From the NCBI RefSeq assembly GCF_001039355.2, contig NW_019775909.1, positions 42,612 to 87,611 of the forward strand: a stretch of 45,000 bases of DNA, read 5' to 3'. This DNA is from Lingula anatina. Its lineage: Eukaryota > Brachiopoda > Lingulata > Lingulida > Lingulidae. The translations under genes and the position numbers were made by a program. Below, in pieces: positions 1 to 12,498 of this stretch; the first letter of the stretch is position 1; each line of letters opens with the position of its first letter. Under the pieces are notes generated by a model. It worked only from the letters and a program-made list of their open reading frames with translations. It ran no database searches and was not told the origin of the DNA.

Positions 1-92
1 ACCATTGCAGATACATGTACAGGTAATGTTATATCAGTTGAGGGGTACCATTGCAGATACATGTACAGGTAATGTTATATCAGTTGAGGGGC
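1..92. repeat. 46-bp direct repeat, two copies, at the left window edge
   Basis: Two nearly identical 46-bp units (1-46 and 47-92) lie in the intron before the first visible SLCO exon. Each contains an 'attgcag' acceptor-like and a 'gtaatg' donor-like word 12 bases apart. The array may continue to the left of the window. Confidence 0.85.
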
Positions 93-189
93 ACCAGCAG
101 AGTCACCCCTGAACTCGGGGCTTTACTACTGTCCTCACAGCATTATTTCCTCACTCAGCAATATTAACCTATCATTCAATATCCTGCAG

Positions 190-393
190 GCACTGGGAAC
201 TCCACGGCGTGTACCGTTAATCCACAGAACTCGTACCTCCAGAACTACCTGTACGTACTGATCCTGGGACAGCTGCTGCACGGGGTGGGAGGGACCACAC
301 TGTACTCCCTGGGGACAGTGTTTATAGACGAGAACGTGAAGACCAAGGTGTCGCCTATATACATAGGTTAGTACACGATGACGCCTCCCTCTT

Positions 394-439
<46 letters not shown>

Positions 440-3400
440 TTGTAACTTTACACTGACTCTACTACATAGTATCGTTTGATGGGTATGAAGGTCGTTTAGC
501 CCTTATTATAGATTAGCAGGTAATTATTGTTTATACGAGCTTAAGTTCATATTTATGTGACGTGTGATTTGATGTCCTATGGTAAAATAATTGTGCTAGA
601 ACAAATTCACATTATTATTATCATTTTTATTATTATATATTTTTAAAAGAATAATATAGTATAACATCAAATTGCAATTTGAATATACCAAAATGTTTAT
701 CTCGCTATTCTCCCATATCCAGGCATTCTGTACGCGTTCTCCGCTTTGGGGCCAGCGATTGGATACATAGTCGGAGGCCAGTTCCTTAATATCTACGTCG
801 ACTTTGAAAATGTTAATGTAGAAAAGTGAGTTTAATATATCAGTTTTGTTTGTGTTTATAATTTCAAAAATAATGTATATACGATAGAGAGAAATATAAA
901 TACTCTATTGATAACGATACTAAGTAATCCTTGATACATGTATAGAACTCTAGGAGATAATAATGGGATTCAAACATTTTAATTTGGCATTTGGCTATCT
1001 CTTTATTTGTAGAATTTGAATTTTTTGATCTAATTTATCGAATATAATTTTTGATTCAATCACTGATGACATAAAAGATACGTTAAATGAAACTTAAATT
1101 TATTGATCGATCATATGTTTTTCTGTCCATCTCATACTAATTCAGAGTGTTTGCGTGCGTGCGTGCGTGCGTGCGTGCACGTGTTCGTTTCAGTGTCAAC
1201 ATAACCCCACAAGATCCTCGCTGGGTTGGTGCGTGGTGGCTGGGGTTTGTTATGGCTGGTTTCTTAGCGTGGACGGTGACCGTGGCTCTGTGTGCTTACC
1301 CCAGGGAGCTGCCCAGTGAGTCAGGGGTTCACGGGGGAAACGCCCCGTTCTTCTGATTGAATGACAGTAGGGTAGATTAAGGGACCATTCCCACAGATAT
1401 TTGGATCGATCTATCTCTCTGGGGAGTCTCACTAAATTGCTATCAACGTAACCGTCTTAAATGTCTGTCACGCTTAGTATAGCTGCTTGAGGGTAATTAT
1501 TTTACCCCCTAGCTGATTCGGTAGGCCTGACAGACATTTAAGCCGGTTAGTTGATAGCAATTTAGTGAGACTCCCCAGGGATTTAGACCGATCCAGATGG
1601 ATCGATCTAGGCATGGGAACCCAGTCTAAAATACGTCACCCTTTATATACTGGTCTTCTATTGTATGAAACGCGTCTGACGACACTAGTGTATTAAGTAT
1701 TATGACGTCACTAAACACCTAGCAATGTGTCTAGCCTAAAAATTTAGACTAGGGAATTTCTCCTAACCAATACATTGTGTGCTCTTGTCAATCACGAGTA
1801 AAGCGCCCTGAAATAATTCCGCTGAGTTTCTGGAGTGATTATTGAAGTGATTGATCCTTCCAGCCGCCAAGGAGGTGCGAGCAACCAGAGAGTCCCAAGC
1901 CCACCAAGATGGCGGCGAAGACGAAGTCAACCGACCTGGCTTTGGCAAGTCTATCAGGGACATGCCAACCGCGGCAAAGGTACGTCATCTGAGGGAAGAA
2001 ATGTGTTGTAGACATGTGTGGACATGTGGCTTTTTGTCATCTTTTATGTGCAAATTTCAACTTGTTTGATTTTGTGATATTCAGCTTTGGACTCCGAATA
2101 TTTTAATGCAAAAGTCTGTGAAAGTATGTAGATAGATTCATTTGACGTCACAGTGTATGTGACTTAATTTCATCTGATTAATAAGTATATTGTTTTGTGC
2201 TTCTATTTTGCATTGAAATCACCTCAACCCTATAATATGGGTTGATATTGTACATTTCATGAGACTCGCCCAAGCGTAGTTTAGATACACCCTTACATGA
2301 CGGCTTAATAACAAAACCAGAAAGTTTAAATCATCAGATCAGCTCTCTGTTATCATTGATCGATCCAAATATCTGTCGTATAACGCAACACAAAGCATGG
2401 AAAAATTTTAATCATTTGAAGTGAAATATTTCAGGTTCTTCTGAAGAACCCAACGTTCGTGTTCGTGACGCTGGCTGGCTGCACTGAAGGGCTAGTCACT
2501 AGTGGCTTCGCTACATTTCTCCCCAAACTCCTACAAAACCAGTTTGGACTGACGGCCAGCTGGGCGGCCATGTTGACAGGTGGGGAGAAGTGTCTTAGGC
2601 TCCATTCACATGACAAGTCTATTTTCTAAAAATCTATTTTCTATTCCAGGTATCTTGTGATCACGGTCTGTGCCCTGAATATTCCGCGGCGTAATTACTG
2701 ACAGCGCGAGCCAGTTACTTCCAAAGCTGTATTTAATTCTCGGCTGCGCTCGGAGTGATCACAAGATACCGCGAATAGAAAATAGATTTTTAGGAAATAG
2801 ATTTTTCATGTGAACGGAGTCTTAGATTTGGTTAACACGGGTTAAATAAAGCTTTAATTACCTGTCAGTGTTATCCCCAGGGAGGTGGCCGGGGTAACCT
2901 TGGTCATCACATTTTGCAGTCGTTTGTGCGGAATACCAACGATTTTACGAACCTAGGAAAAGAAAGTTGACAACTGTAATATTTGCATGAGATATATTCA
3001 ACTTAAATAAAAAGCATAGAAGAGATTGTTGCTATTTCAAAACCTGATTCATTATTTGAAGATTTAACATAGTGAAGAAGCATGCACACAAGTTTGCTTA
3101 TTCTGACCTTGACCTATTTCCAGGATTCGTGGCTGTTCCCGGGGCGGCGGGTGGTCAGCTGCTTGGCGGCATCATCTCCAGTAAAATGAAACTGAAAGTG
3201 AAAGGAATGTTAAAGCTTAGTATGACAGCCTGCGTCATGGCAGCACTGCTGGCTGCCTCGTTTTGGATCAGTTGTGAAACGCCGTCCGTATTCGGAGTTG
3301 ATATACCTTACCCTAACAGGTACTGTGTGCAGGGTCGTAGACTTTGGACAATGTCTGGGGAGCTATTTGAGGCCTGCTGTATACATCTTTTTGTACCAGT

Positions 3401-5893
3401 ATTGCCTGAGGCACTCATTTAGACTCCACCCAAAAGAAATGTGAGAGAATACTGTTGGACTGAAAAAAAAAAGGAATTCGAAAAGGTTGACACTTTTATA
3501 AGGATCACGCCAAACATGATTTTTTTTCAAAAATCTCCCACACTCCGATCCTTGTTTTGCTCAATGACTCTTATGTAAAAAAAATAAATATCTTGTTTTA
3601 ACCATAAAGCTAATATGGCATTTTGTAAATTATCCGTTTGATAGTACTTTATACAAAGAGCGTGGCCCAAGTCTTCTGCTAGATCAAAGTCGGCTAAATA
3701 ATTTTGGTGTAAAATCTAAGCTCAGTTGTTCATTCGACGTCGACGTCTTATGTGAAACGGGGTCGGGTGTAACAGGAATGGAAGTCCGCTGTTAACCGCA
3801 GTTGGTTCCCTGTTACTTTGTACAGGTGGCACTCGTCCCACGTAATAACCTCAATACTCCGACTAACCTAAACCTGTACTAATTAGTTATATAATTATAT
3901 GGGAGCCCGGACTTCCATTCCTAGGAATACCATTCCTGTCACACCGGCTCCACCTCTACACCTGTGATATCAGCGCCATTTTTGTATCCTCCCAGGTCCA
4001 GTTTCAATAGTTTATTTTCTGTTTTGTTTTTTATTCTGTTAGTTTGAATGTTGTCTGTATAACATTACAGCACCACCGTCCAAGTTAACAACATTACAGC
4101 GGAGTGTAACGCCGGGTGCGGGTGCACCACCTCTAGCTTTGAACCCATCTGTTTGAACGGCCAGGAGTACTTCACCCCCTGTCACGCCGGCTGCCTGTCG
4201 TCTGCGCTGGTCAACGGATCAAAGGTAATAAATTGGTTGTAATTTTCTGTAAATTATAACTAGAAATGTATTTCAAAGTATTGAAACCGATGCTCCTTAC
4301 TGAAAATTGTACAAGCTTGTCCCGAGAGAGTTTTTACACTGACGTATGATGTTGATGACATGTTTTTCTGAAAACTGCAAATAGTTTTTATGCCTTGCGG
4401 AAAGAACCAGGATATGAAAATCGGGGAATAAATAAAAATGTATTATTTCCTTTTCTGCATCCGTCTAGAATATGTTTCTAATAATATTGGCACACTTTGA
4501 CAGTCCGAAACTTTGGTCAAATTTCCACATTAATTCATTTACACTTTATACCAGCTAGTTGTTGTAAAACGGTTCAATCCTGGAATTCCGCTTTAAAAGA
4601 CATGTTTCGTGTTCAAAAGATAATGCTATATTAGAAAAAAAGCTGAACCACCGGATTATTCCCATAAGAAGCATACAGTATACCCTGACTATACCCCCAT
4701 ACGTGAGGTATGGCTACTGTCACACTTTATCCACGGGTTTCAGGTGTACACAGACTGTAGCTGTATCGCCGAGGAGCTGGGTTCTAACGTCTCGGCCGCG
4801 GCTAGCATCACCACAGGACGCTGTACCGCCGAGTGTTGGACGCTGTACCTATTCTTACCCATTGCATTGGTGCTGATACTATTTACGTTCATGTCGGCCA
4901 CACCTGCCACCTCTGTTACTCTCAGGTACGGTGTGGATGATTGCAATCAAGCGGTCATTATGGTCTTAGTCTTAGAGGAATGCTTTGGGTGGGATGGGCT
5001 TTCTCGCATCTTGTAACATACATGTAGGTAAATTTACGAAAACCAAATTCTGTGAGACAGTAGAAAAATGTGCAGTTAACAAGAATTTAGATAACGTACA
5101 TTTTTTGTTTGTTTTTTTTGGTTCATATAAACATGACAATAAACACATTAAATACATTATGAAAGTAACTTTTCGTGCTTGTACAAATAACCAGATGAGT
5201 AACATCGAAATCATGTGTCATTCAATTTGTTTACATCTTTGAAAGCTAAAAAAAAAAAAAAAAAAAAAAATGAAAGATTCAAACCTCTCTATGGTCGAAA
5301 TATAACAGATGACGTCACAATGCCGACGTTATTATGAGATTATACATGTATTTTCTGGTGACCTCACATATCTCTACCAGTTGTATTCCTGGTGAAACGC
5401 GCAATAGATGGCGGTACTGTGACAGCTCATATCATACCGGTGCTATATATTATATTATATTATATTATATTATATTATATTATATTATATTATATTTACC
5501 AGGTGTATTCCTGACGGACAGAGAGCCTTTGGTCTTGGATTGCAGTGGGTTTTCATCAGATTCTTAGGTAACAATTTTTAAAATTAACATAAAAATTCGT
5601 TCATTCTTCGAGAGAATTTTGCGTTTGTTTGTTATTCGGAGAGAGCCACATTATTGTCAGTTACCACGAAGTTGTCGCATCTCAAAGTAGCACATCTCAC
5701 ATAATATACTTCAAATGCGACCGTAATTATTATATTCTCAGTACTAGTTGTTATTTTGTATTAGAATATAGCCGTCCGCCATATACATGTATAAAGATAT
5801 AACTTTAGGCTTGGTTGCCTTTGTTTTTAGCAAATGATACAAAAGATAATCTACCAGTACATACAAACATGTTCAAACAATGTTCTATGTATA

Positions 5894-5925
<32 letters not shown>

Positions 5926-6354
5926 GGGGGGGGGGCTGCCCATGTTAACTTGACATTGCAGGCACGGTACTGTATGTATGTATGTATGTATGAAGTATGT
6001 ATGTATGTATGTATGTATGTATGTATAGGCTGACTATGTGACCTTGACATTGCAGGCACGGTACCGGGACCAATCCTGTTCGGCGCCATCATTGACGGTA
6101 CGTGTCAGCTCTGGCAGCAGAACTGCACGGAGAACGGCTCGTGTTGGATTTACGACAGCGCCTTGATGGGGAGGAACTTCTTCTTCCTCGGCCTCGGCGT
6201 CAAGTGTTTGACTGCCCTGTTCTTCTTCCTCGCTCATTATTGCTACAAGCCTCCGTCCACGAGGAAAATGGTGAAGTCGATGACCCAGCAAACTCTAAAT
6301 GTGAGAAAGGTTTCCACCTTCAGCTCGGCATCACAGACGTCAAACAACTTGTGA
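190..6354 (+). CDS. Solute carrier organic anion transporter (OATP/SLCO family), 5'-incomplete, ten exons
   Basis: Plasma-membrane transporter of the OATP family, which moves organic anions such as steroid conjugates and thyroid hormones. Exons, all with AG/GT borders and compatible phases: 190-366, 723-825, 1194-1315, 1864-1979, 2435-2579, 3124-3319, 4071-4224, 4744-4925, 5503-5567, 6056-6354 (stop TGA). They encode about 519 residues, from roughly TM4 to the C-terminus; the family is usually 640-720 residues, so the start and first TMs lie left of the window. The third visible exon carries the family signature as DPRWVGAWWLGF. Exons 4071-4224 and 4744-4925 encode the large Kazal-like extracellular loop between TM9 and TM10, with ten cysteines (ECN, AGC, GC, PIC, TPC, AGC, TDC, SC, GRC, AEC). 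The last exon gives TM11-12 and a short serine/threonine-rich tail. Subfamily is uncertain; it may be OATP4-like. The last acceptor is duplicated (see findings). Confidence 0.93.
397..436. repeat. (GA)n microsatellite
   Basis: About 20 GA units just after the 366 exon of the SLCO gene. Confidence 0.95.
1151..1179. repeat. (GCGT)n microsatellite beside a splice acceptor
   Basis: About seven GCGT/TGCG units immediately upstream of the pyrimidine tract and acceptor of SLCO exon 1194-1315. Confidence 0.9.
1385..1621. mobile_element. Palindromic MITE-like element, family A, copy 1
   Basis: The left end (atcgatctat, then ggggagtctcactaaattg) is mirrored as reverse complement at the right end, giving a near-palindrome of about 235 bp without coding capacity. 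It lies in an SLCO intron. A second copy is at 26783-26991. A lone inverted end-like fragment is at about 2355-2380. Confidence 0.75.
2599..2819. mobile_element. MITE-like element, family B, copy 1, with TCTTAG flanking duplication
   Basis: Inverted ends read CTCCRTTCACATG followed by repeated AAATCTATTTTCT words; both flanks carry TCTTAG (2593-2598 and 2820-2825), fitting a target-site duplication. The inner part holds an inverted 'ggtatcttgtgatcac' pair. No coding capacity. It lies in an SLCO intron. Related copies: 23001-23195 and 33165-33316. Confidence 0.8.
3757..3952. mobile_element. MITE-like element, family C, full copy
   Basis: Inverted ends read about GGTCGGGTGTAACAGGAATGG on the left and, in reverse complement, GAGCCGGTGTGACAGGAATGG on the right, about 195 bp apart, in an SLCO intron. 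The left half closely matches the end of the K+ channel gene at 33076-33150. Confidence 0.75.
5247..5270. repeat. Poly(A) tract
   Basis: Run of about 23 A in an SLCO intron. Confidence 0.9.
5442..5496. repeat. (TATAT)n pentanucleotide repeat next to an acceptor
   Basis: About ten TATAT units end only six bases before the acceptor of the 65-nt SLCO exon 5503-5567, so they replace the usual pyrimidine tract. Confidence 0.9.
5899..6027. repeat. (GT)n, G-run and (GTAT)n microsatellites
   Basis: (GT)n followed by a G-run (5899-5936), then a 22-bp copy of the SLCO acceptor region (5949-5970), then (GTAT)n to 6027. The true acceptor follows at 6055. Confidence 0.9.
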
Positions 6355-6662
6355 TCGCCGCATTTGTTGGGTAAACCTCTAGTCACGCTGTTCATTTGTG
6401 ATTCTTTAGGCCCAAATGGAATCCCTTTAGATGGCAAAAGTTTTACGGTTCCCCCGTCCCGTATACCACACACGGTGGAAAAGACCCTTAGGATTGTTGT
6501 ACAGTAACTGCGTAATCTTAATAACCTACGGATTCTTCACAGCGGTGACGTGCGAGAGGGCACATGTAACTGGCCCTCCTGTTCAGAGCTTCGAGGCCAG
6601 TAGTCTTAGAAAACATTCCTTTTGCTGCTCACTACGATCATTTATGTAATACGGATGGTTCC

Positions 6663-6668
6663 AATAAA
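6663..6668 (+). terminator. Polyadenylation signal of the SLCO gene
   Basis: AATAAA about 310 bp after the SLCO stop codon, the first canonical signal on this strand. Confidence 0.6.
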
Positions 6669-6956
6669 CATAGATTATATCTGCTAGTCTAAAGCAAAAC
6701 CGACAGCTTACATAAACCACTTATTCAAGAATTAATATATATTGTGATTCATCACCTAAGATTGTTTTGAATATTTATCATTTTAAAGGATGGGGTTTGA
6801 TTTTTTAAAATGAAAAGTGCAATAACGATTGTTCATTTGTTTCCATTTAACGATTTCGCGATTACTTGACCATAAATTCATTGTCTCCAATGGCTCAATA
6901 CCCGCAGGGAGGGATGCGACATAGGGGAATGTCAAGACAGAACACTCGAGTTGTTC

Positions 6957-7128
6957 TACATATACATACACATATACATACACATACACATATACATATA
7001 CATACACATATACATATACATACACATACACATACACATATACATACACATATACATATACATACACATATACATATACATACACATATACATATACATA
7101 CACATATACATATACATATACATATACA
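6957..7128. repeat. (CATATA/CACATA)n compound microsatellite, about 170 bp
   Basis: Alternating pyrimidine-purine array. It produces long artefactual open frames on both strands. Confidence 0.95.
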
Positions 7129-7349
7129 AGCATATTCAAGAGACATTTGGCATCTACAAGACACTGCACATCAAACTTAAACGGCATCTTTTTGTATTTA
7201 CGTCACAGTGTGTATAAATGAGAAATAAAGCCCAGTGCCACTGTGTCACTTACGTAATGAGATCGTCATCACTTGGTTTTGGACGTTGATATCGTGTTGG
7301 TGACCCAAAGTGAAGCCGAGATTCTTACCATCTCTCACTCTGATGTCCA

Positions 7350-7509
7350 GGCCCCAGTTTCACAAAAGTCAGTTTCCTGGCTTAGTTGACTAGGATTTCC
7401 ATGAGAGTGCTGTTACACTGCTCCTGATAGGGTAAGATGTATCCATGTGACCATGTAACCTTGGCAATTAAAGGGAACCTGACTTAAGTTTTTTTGTGAA
7501 ACCAGGGCC
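7350..7509. mobile_element. MITE-like element, family D, about 160 bp
   Basis: Inverted ends ggccccagtttcacaaaa (left) and ttttgtgaaaccagggcc (right) enclose about 125 bp of non-coding sequence. Confidence 0.7.
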
Positions 7510-10084
7510 AGAAGACCCGGCGGTGAATTCGGAATCATTCGGTGCCGAGTCTGGTAGGCCTGGCTAGGAACACTAGCACTTTAGAATACAGGATCGCTCT
7601 ATATCTCCTCGCTTCCCAAACGACAACTTCCCCCCCCCAACCATACCCAGCCAACTCACAGACGGCATCCGGGCCACGTTGTCACGGTAAAATGATATGC
7701 GTAGTCTAACATCAGTATAAAATGCGTACACTTTGAGCTTTGTTATTTCAGTGTTGGAACTTGAAACCCTTCAATAATATACACGTAGTATACAATTTGG
7801 ACGAATATAAAACGAATGAACCCGCTACCTTGCGCTGACTCTGTACACAAAGTGCACAAATTACATTCATAAAGCTTTAAAATACGCCAGTAAGCCAAAC
7901 ATGTTCTGTTTAAAGGTCCTGTCCCACTATATATATGTAGCGTATAGCACGTATAAGAAATTCTACACATACGCAGATATACGCAGGCGGTTCGTTAGAC
8001 ATACCGGGTACGTCGTGCACAGTAAACAAAGAAAATTAATATAGCGTTATCATTATAACGTTTATATAACCAAAACACGTAATGATAATGTTATAGATCT
8101 TTGATAGGGCTTTGATGTACGTTTTTGGTGTGAAGTATCCCTAAATGTCTGACAAAAGTATTACAAAATTACAAGATTCAAGCACAACATCTGACTAAAA
8201 ACATCAGCATTATTTGTTTTAAAAAAAATTAAAATTGATGAGTTCAGAGGAATCGAGAGGTCAGCGGAAAGACGTTTTTAGTGTGTTTTTTTCCCCTAAA
8301 AACCGAAGGGGGTAGGATCAGGACACCCCCCCCCCATTAAATTCGTTACTGTACCTACATGTACTCACTTCTTTGTGCTTGGTGTGACGGCGTCTTTAGT
8401 TTAGCTAACTAACCGACAACTATACATGAAGTCGACTAAACTAACATCATGGTTCGGTGGCACAAAAGGGTGTTTAGCCCATACCTCAACTTTTAAGCCT
8501 GATTTTTAGTGTTCTTTAGTCCATAATAAATTCGTAAATATTTGTCCACTTAAAAAGAAGGTACATGTATCCTATCACGGCCCCGTTTTAGAGTGAAAAC
8601 ATAATACTTTACGTGCAGACAACTGGCCGATCATTGAGCATTCATTCTGCAACCGAAGCGATGCTTGTGCCTCCTTTCTACGACCACAGCGATGCCAGTT
8701 TCATGGTCGCATAAAAGACGCAGCAAGGACGCCGTCCAATGTAAATGGGGTTAATTTTAGCCATTGTTTCTTTGTAATAAACTTTTACCTTGGGTCAAAG
8801 TTAACTAAAATAATGGTCTAAATATTCCGATGAATTTTCGAGCTGTAATTCATTTGTGAAACAGAATGGCTATAACTTGGGCCACTCAACACACACGAAT
8901 CTACGCTAGCACAAAGCTGGTAGTCTGGGCTGAGTTTCATAAAAATTTAATTAATTGAGCTCAGGGTGCCCTTCTTAACTAAAAAAACAACTAAACGATT
9001 TGGGCTCATTCTCAGTTAAAGTATCTCTTGTAACACATTTGAACTATAAACAGCTTTTCTATATTCTACTGAACGCCAGGGGGAAGCGTATTAGCCTGTT
9101 AATCTGATTGCATTCAGCAAGAGTCCCCGCGGAGTTGAATCGATCTACATGTACGCACAACGATAGTTTCATTAGAAATGAGCCTTCAGGAACGATCAAC
9201 CCTAATGACTTAACCAAGTGACACAAGTCGGCATAGCGAGAAGAATTATCTGTCAAGGTGGTGATTAGATACATTTTAGCTCGTGGGATGAGATATTAGG
9301 TCGAAAATCGAGCTAAAAGACACTAAAACCCCTTTAGTCAGCCACGAGCTTTAGACGCTCAGGCAAATCGCCTAACGCGTACTGACGCACGTACACCTTG
9401 AAAACTGGCAGTGTGGTCTGATCTACCGGTAAATTCAGGATCATTCAGTGCCCAGTCTGATAGTTGGGTAGGCCTGCTAGCTCTCTGCCTTATATCATAC
9501 ATTGTACATACTCAGTTTGGTCAAAAGGTTTATTATTTTCTCAATTATCACCACTGAATACATACAACAATTCCTCCAGTAATAAGCTTGGTTAAACTCT
9601 TGTCCAGGTCCAATTTTAGACGAGTATGTTTTTCAAACCTCAGAAATCAATGAAGGTCACCGTGCCCCCTTCTAATGACTTGTGAAACCGCACAAATATC
9701 CATTGGTTACGTTATGCTCTTCCATTAGACCGTTCTTGTTAAGAAATGATGTTAGTTAGCGCTGGTAATGAGGCCGTACTAATGACGGGGGTGCTATCCT
9801 GCTTACGTCATGGCCAGCATTCAACCCTGTATCTAGGTTGTCGTTAAAAACAATTGTAATTAAAATAAAAAAAAATAATAATCACCCAGAGAGCACAGAA
9901 CTCCGCCAAGGCACCTGAATTCTATTTATCATCAAATCCATTCACTACATTCGTTTACTCACGGAAAAGTTCCAAAATGTAATCGATTCAAAGATTATCC
10001 ATTTCTGAACTATTCAGAATTTTTTCATCAAAATACGTCCATGATATTTCTAGTTAGGTTGTTAACATACAAACTGACCAATAG

Positions 10085-10195
10085 GAAAAACACTGAGGTA
10101 AAGAACAGGTAAAAGAAAAAACAAACCGAGATAAGAACAGGCAAAATAAAAAAAACTAAGGTAAAGAACAGGTAAAAGAAAAAAAACTGAAGCAA
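10085..10195. repeat. Short A-rich tandem repeat, about three units
   Basis: Units of roughly 35-40 bp built on 'gaggtaaagaacaggtaaaa' plus an A-run. Confidence 0.7.
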
Positions 10196-11013
10196 AGCAT
10201 GCAGCAGGGTGCAGGGCAGTGGGCGTGTGTTCTGATGGCGCCTCTTCTGCATGCTAAAGACTGGAACTTGGTGAGCAACTGTACGATGTACTCAAGGTTA
10301 ACCAGATTCACGTATAAGGCCTAGGGTTTGAAGCAGTTCAACAATGGGAGATCTACAAGTTACAGCTGCTTTTGAGATTACAGTGGTACTTTATTATACA
10401 TTATAAATCTCGTAAATTTTACATCAGAATGATCTGTCAGTGAGGATAGCTGTACAAAATAAATAGGCGCAAATAATAGAAAAACATTGAAATGACTGAA
10501 TATAGATCTAAGTGTTTACAGTAAAGTATAAACATTATATATGAAAAATAATTAGAATATTAACTCGCTGCATTTAAACACAATCAATCAGATCCCTGTA
10601 CCATATCATACATACCATACCAAAAAAAAAACTGAATAAGTTTCCCTGATGCTCGACATATTCTATCTTGTGCAGAGATAATGTTTACTATCAGTGCCTG
10701 ATTGATCCAACAAAAATGTTGGTTTGAAAAATATCGAGCTACCCAGATGAAATTCCTCAAAACTGGGCGCAGTGCCCTAGCGTATACACATTGCTCAAAC
10801 TACAATACAAATATGAAAAATAAAACAACTGTGTACCCGTCATTTTATCTACTTAATTAAAACAGAAACTGCTGCTGCAGCTGAACCAAACCACGCGCTC
10901 AAAGTTCTCTGAGATTTAACTAGCGCCATCTCGCGTCTCCTAGGCCTGGCTCTGGGGCACCACTTGACCACAACCTTGATATCTTAACTTGTCAACTAAC
11001 TTATACATGTAGT

Positions 11014-12498
11014 CTACATGTCACCGTCCACGTGTTTGGCATCCTCGGCATAGCCGCTGAGACGTTGGATGGAGGGCAAGGAACCCTTGGCAAAGATGTC
11101 CCTGGTGGTGTGACAGCCGTGTAGATTGAAGTTCAGGGAGGAACTAGTCCATTGTAATTTCGACTCCAGTGCCTCGCGTTCTCGTCTCAACCTCTCCTTG
11201 TCTCCAGGGCTGATGAGTGGGCGACGCTCCATACTTTCCTCAATGCCCCAGGCCCCTAAGTTCTCTTTGTAAGGAGGGGAACACGGTTCCCTGAGCTGCT
11301 GTCGGTACGCCGCCTCCCGGCTAACGGGAAAAGAAAATTGCTCAATAAAGTATAGTCTTGCAATAATATATGCAAATATACGTGCAATAATATAACCATA
11401 AAATGCATGGATGGGGGGGGGGGGGGGGGGGGATCGCCCATACCCCCACATGCTGCTGGTATACATGTATTAATTTGATGTACTAGCACTCTCACGGGGG
11501 TCAACTATCACACCCTCTAAAGCTTATCCATAGCCCGCGCCTTAAAATGAAAGTACACCCAAAATTAAAAAAACAAAAAACGAAAAAAAAAAAAAAAAAA
11601 CAGAATTCAATACAAGAGATCTTACAAATATTTTTAGAACAAGCTGTCTTGTTTAGTGGTCGCTAGTGCTTAGGAATGGACATTGAAACACTTCTTTCAG
11701 CAGAAATGAAAGCAACTGGGTTTCGACACGTCTGTAAACAATAATTCATTGTCTTAAATCACATACATGTAGCTAATACAGTAGGTCTTTCTGGTATATG
11801 GTCAGTAAGCACTGTTTTTTAAGGATTCTCGTAGCCTTTATCACAGACGTTAATAATTTCAAAACGTCAGGATTTTATTTACATTTTAACAGTAAAGAAC
11901 ATCCTTATGAAAATAAAATCAGTTTCTTATCAGTTATCCAAAAATCTCTTAAACTGTGGCTTCTACATTTTATCGCCGGAAAAAGCGATGACCAAGAACA
12001 AACTCACAAACAAACGGTCTCAAGTTTAAGAATTAATGCGTTCGAACGGTGACAGTGGTTGTTAAGGTTCATCATAAACAAGCCATGTTAATACACACAT
12101 GGTATGTTAAATGAAAATCTTGATAGTTTATTGCAATTATAAAATGTGTCTTTGGATATCTCTTACCAGGACAGGTTCGTCTTGGTTTTCCCATACGATG
12201 CGCCTCCTTGCGGCGTGTTCGACCTGGCATCCAACTCGGCATAGCTCCCTAAAGCCGAGGTCACGTGCCTCCTGGGGGTGTTGGGGGACCTGAGAGGCAT
12301 TATTTGGGGGAGCCGCACAGGCTTCGATTCCTCCTTCACTGTCATATATCGTAATAAATTCAGTGTCAAGGGTGGAAGACGAGATTTCTTTGTCAGCTTC
12401 GGCACGGTCTTTTGCGCCTCCGTTCCAGGCGAAGCACGGTCATACAGCGTGAACTGCCATGATGGGGGGCTGGGAGTGGCCTGGGGACGCCGCTTCAT
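11014..12498 (-). CDS. Unrecognised 212-residue basic protein, two coding exons
   Basis: Coding exons in transcript order: 12498-12167 (ATG in a good context, ccgccATGa) and 11320-11014 (stop TAG). The donor (cctg|gtaaga) and acceptor (cccgttag|ccgg) agree in phase 2, joining TKTNLS to CREAAYRQQL. The N-terminal half is rich in Pro, Arg, Lys and Thr (MKRRPQATPSPPSW; PRRHVTSALGSYAEL). The C-terminal half has a charged, probably helical stretch (SPGDKERLRREREALESKL) followed by FNLHGCHTTRDIF. I see no signal peptide or TM segment. A pyrimidine-tract acceptor (ttttttcag|attcgtc) about 65 bp before the ATG implies an upstream non-coding exon. I do not recognise the family; low complexity and no obvious fold suggest a structural or scaffold role, but that is a guess. 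The matching splice phases on either side are the main reason to believe in the gene. Confidence 0.72.
11411..11432. repeat. Poly(G) tract
   Basis: Run of about 22 G in the intron of the 212-residue gene. Confidence 0.9.

Larger units (their letters stand above)
6675..11013. other. Intergenic region without recognisable gene
   Basis: Apart from the listed repeats I see no coding exon. A roughly 60-bp degenerate repeat pair (7510-7570 and 9410-9475) shares 'aatcattcrgtgcc.agtctg' and 'gtaggcctg'. A fragment at 9886-9915 (gagagcacagaactccgccaagg) resembles, inverted, the end of the element at 31446-31757. Confidence 0.6.

Noticed and set aside
4560-4585. B-box-like word ggttcaatcctgg
   Set aside because: No matching A-box or cloverleaf arms upstream, so not a tRNA gene.
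6783-7217. Four overlapping open frames of about 90-135 codons on both strands
   Set aside because: They are translations of the (CATATA)n array (VYVYVY, HIHTHI, ICICIC).
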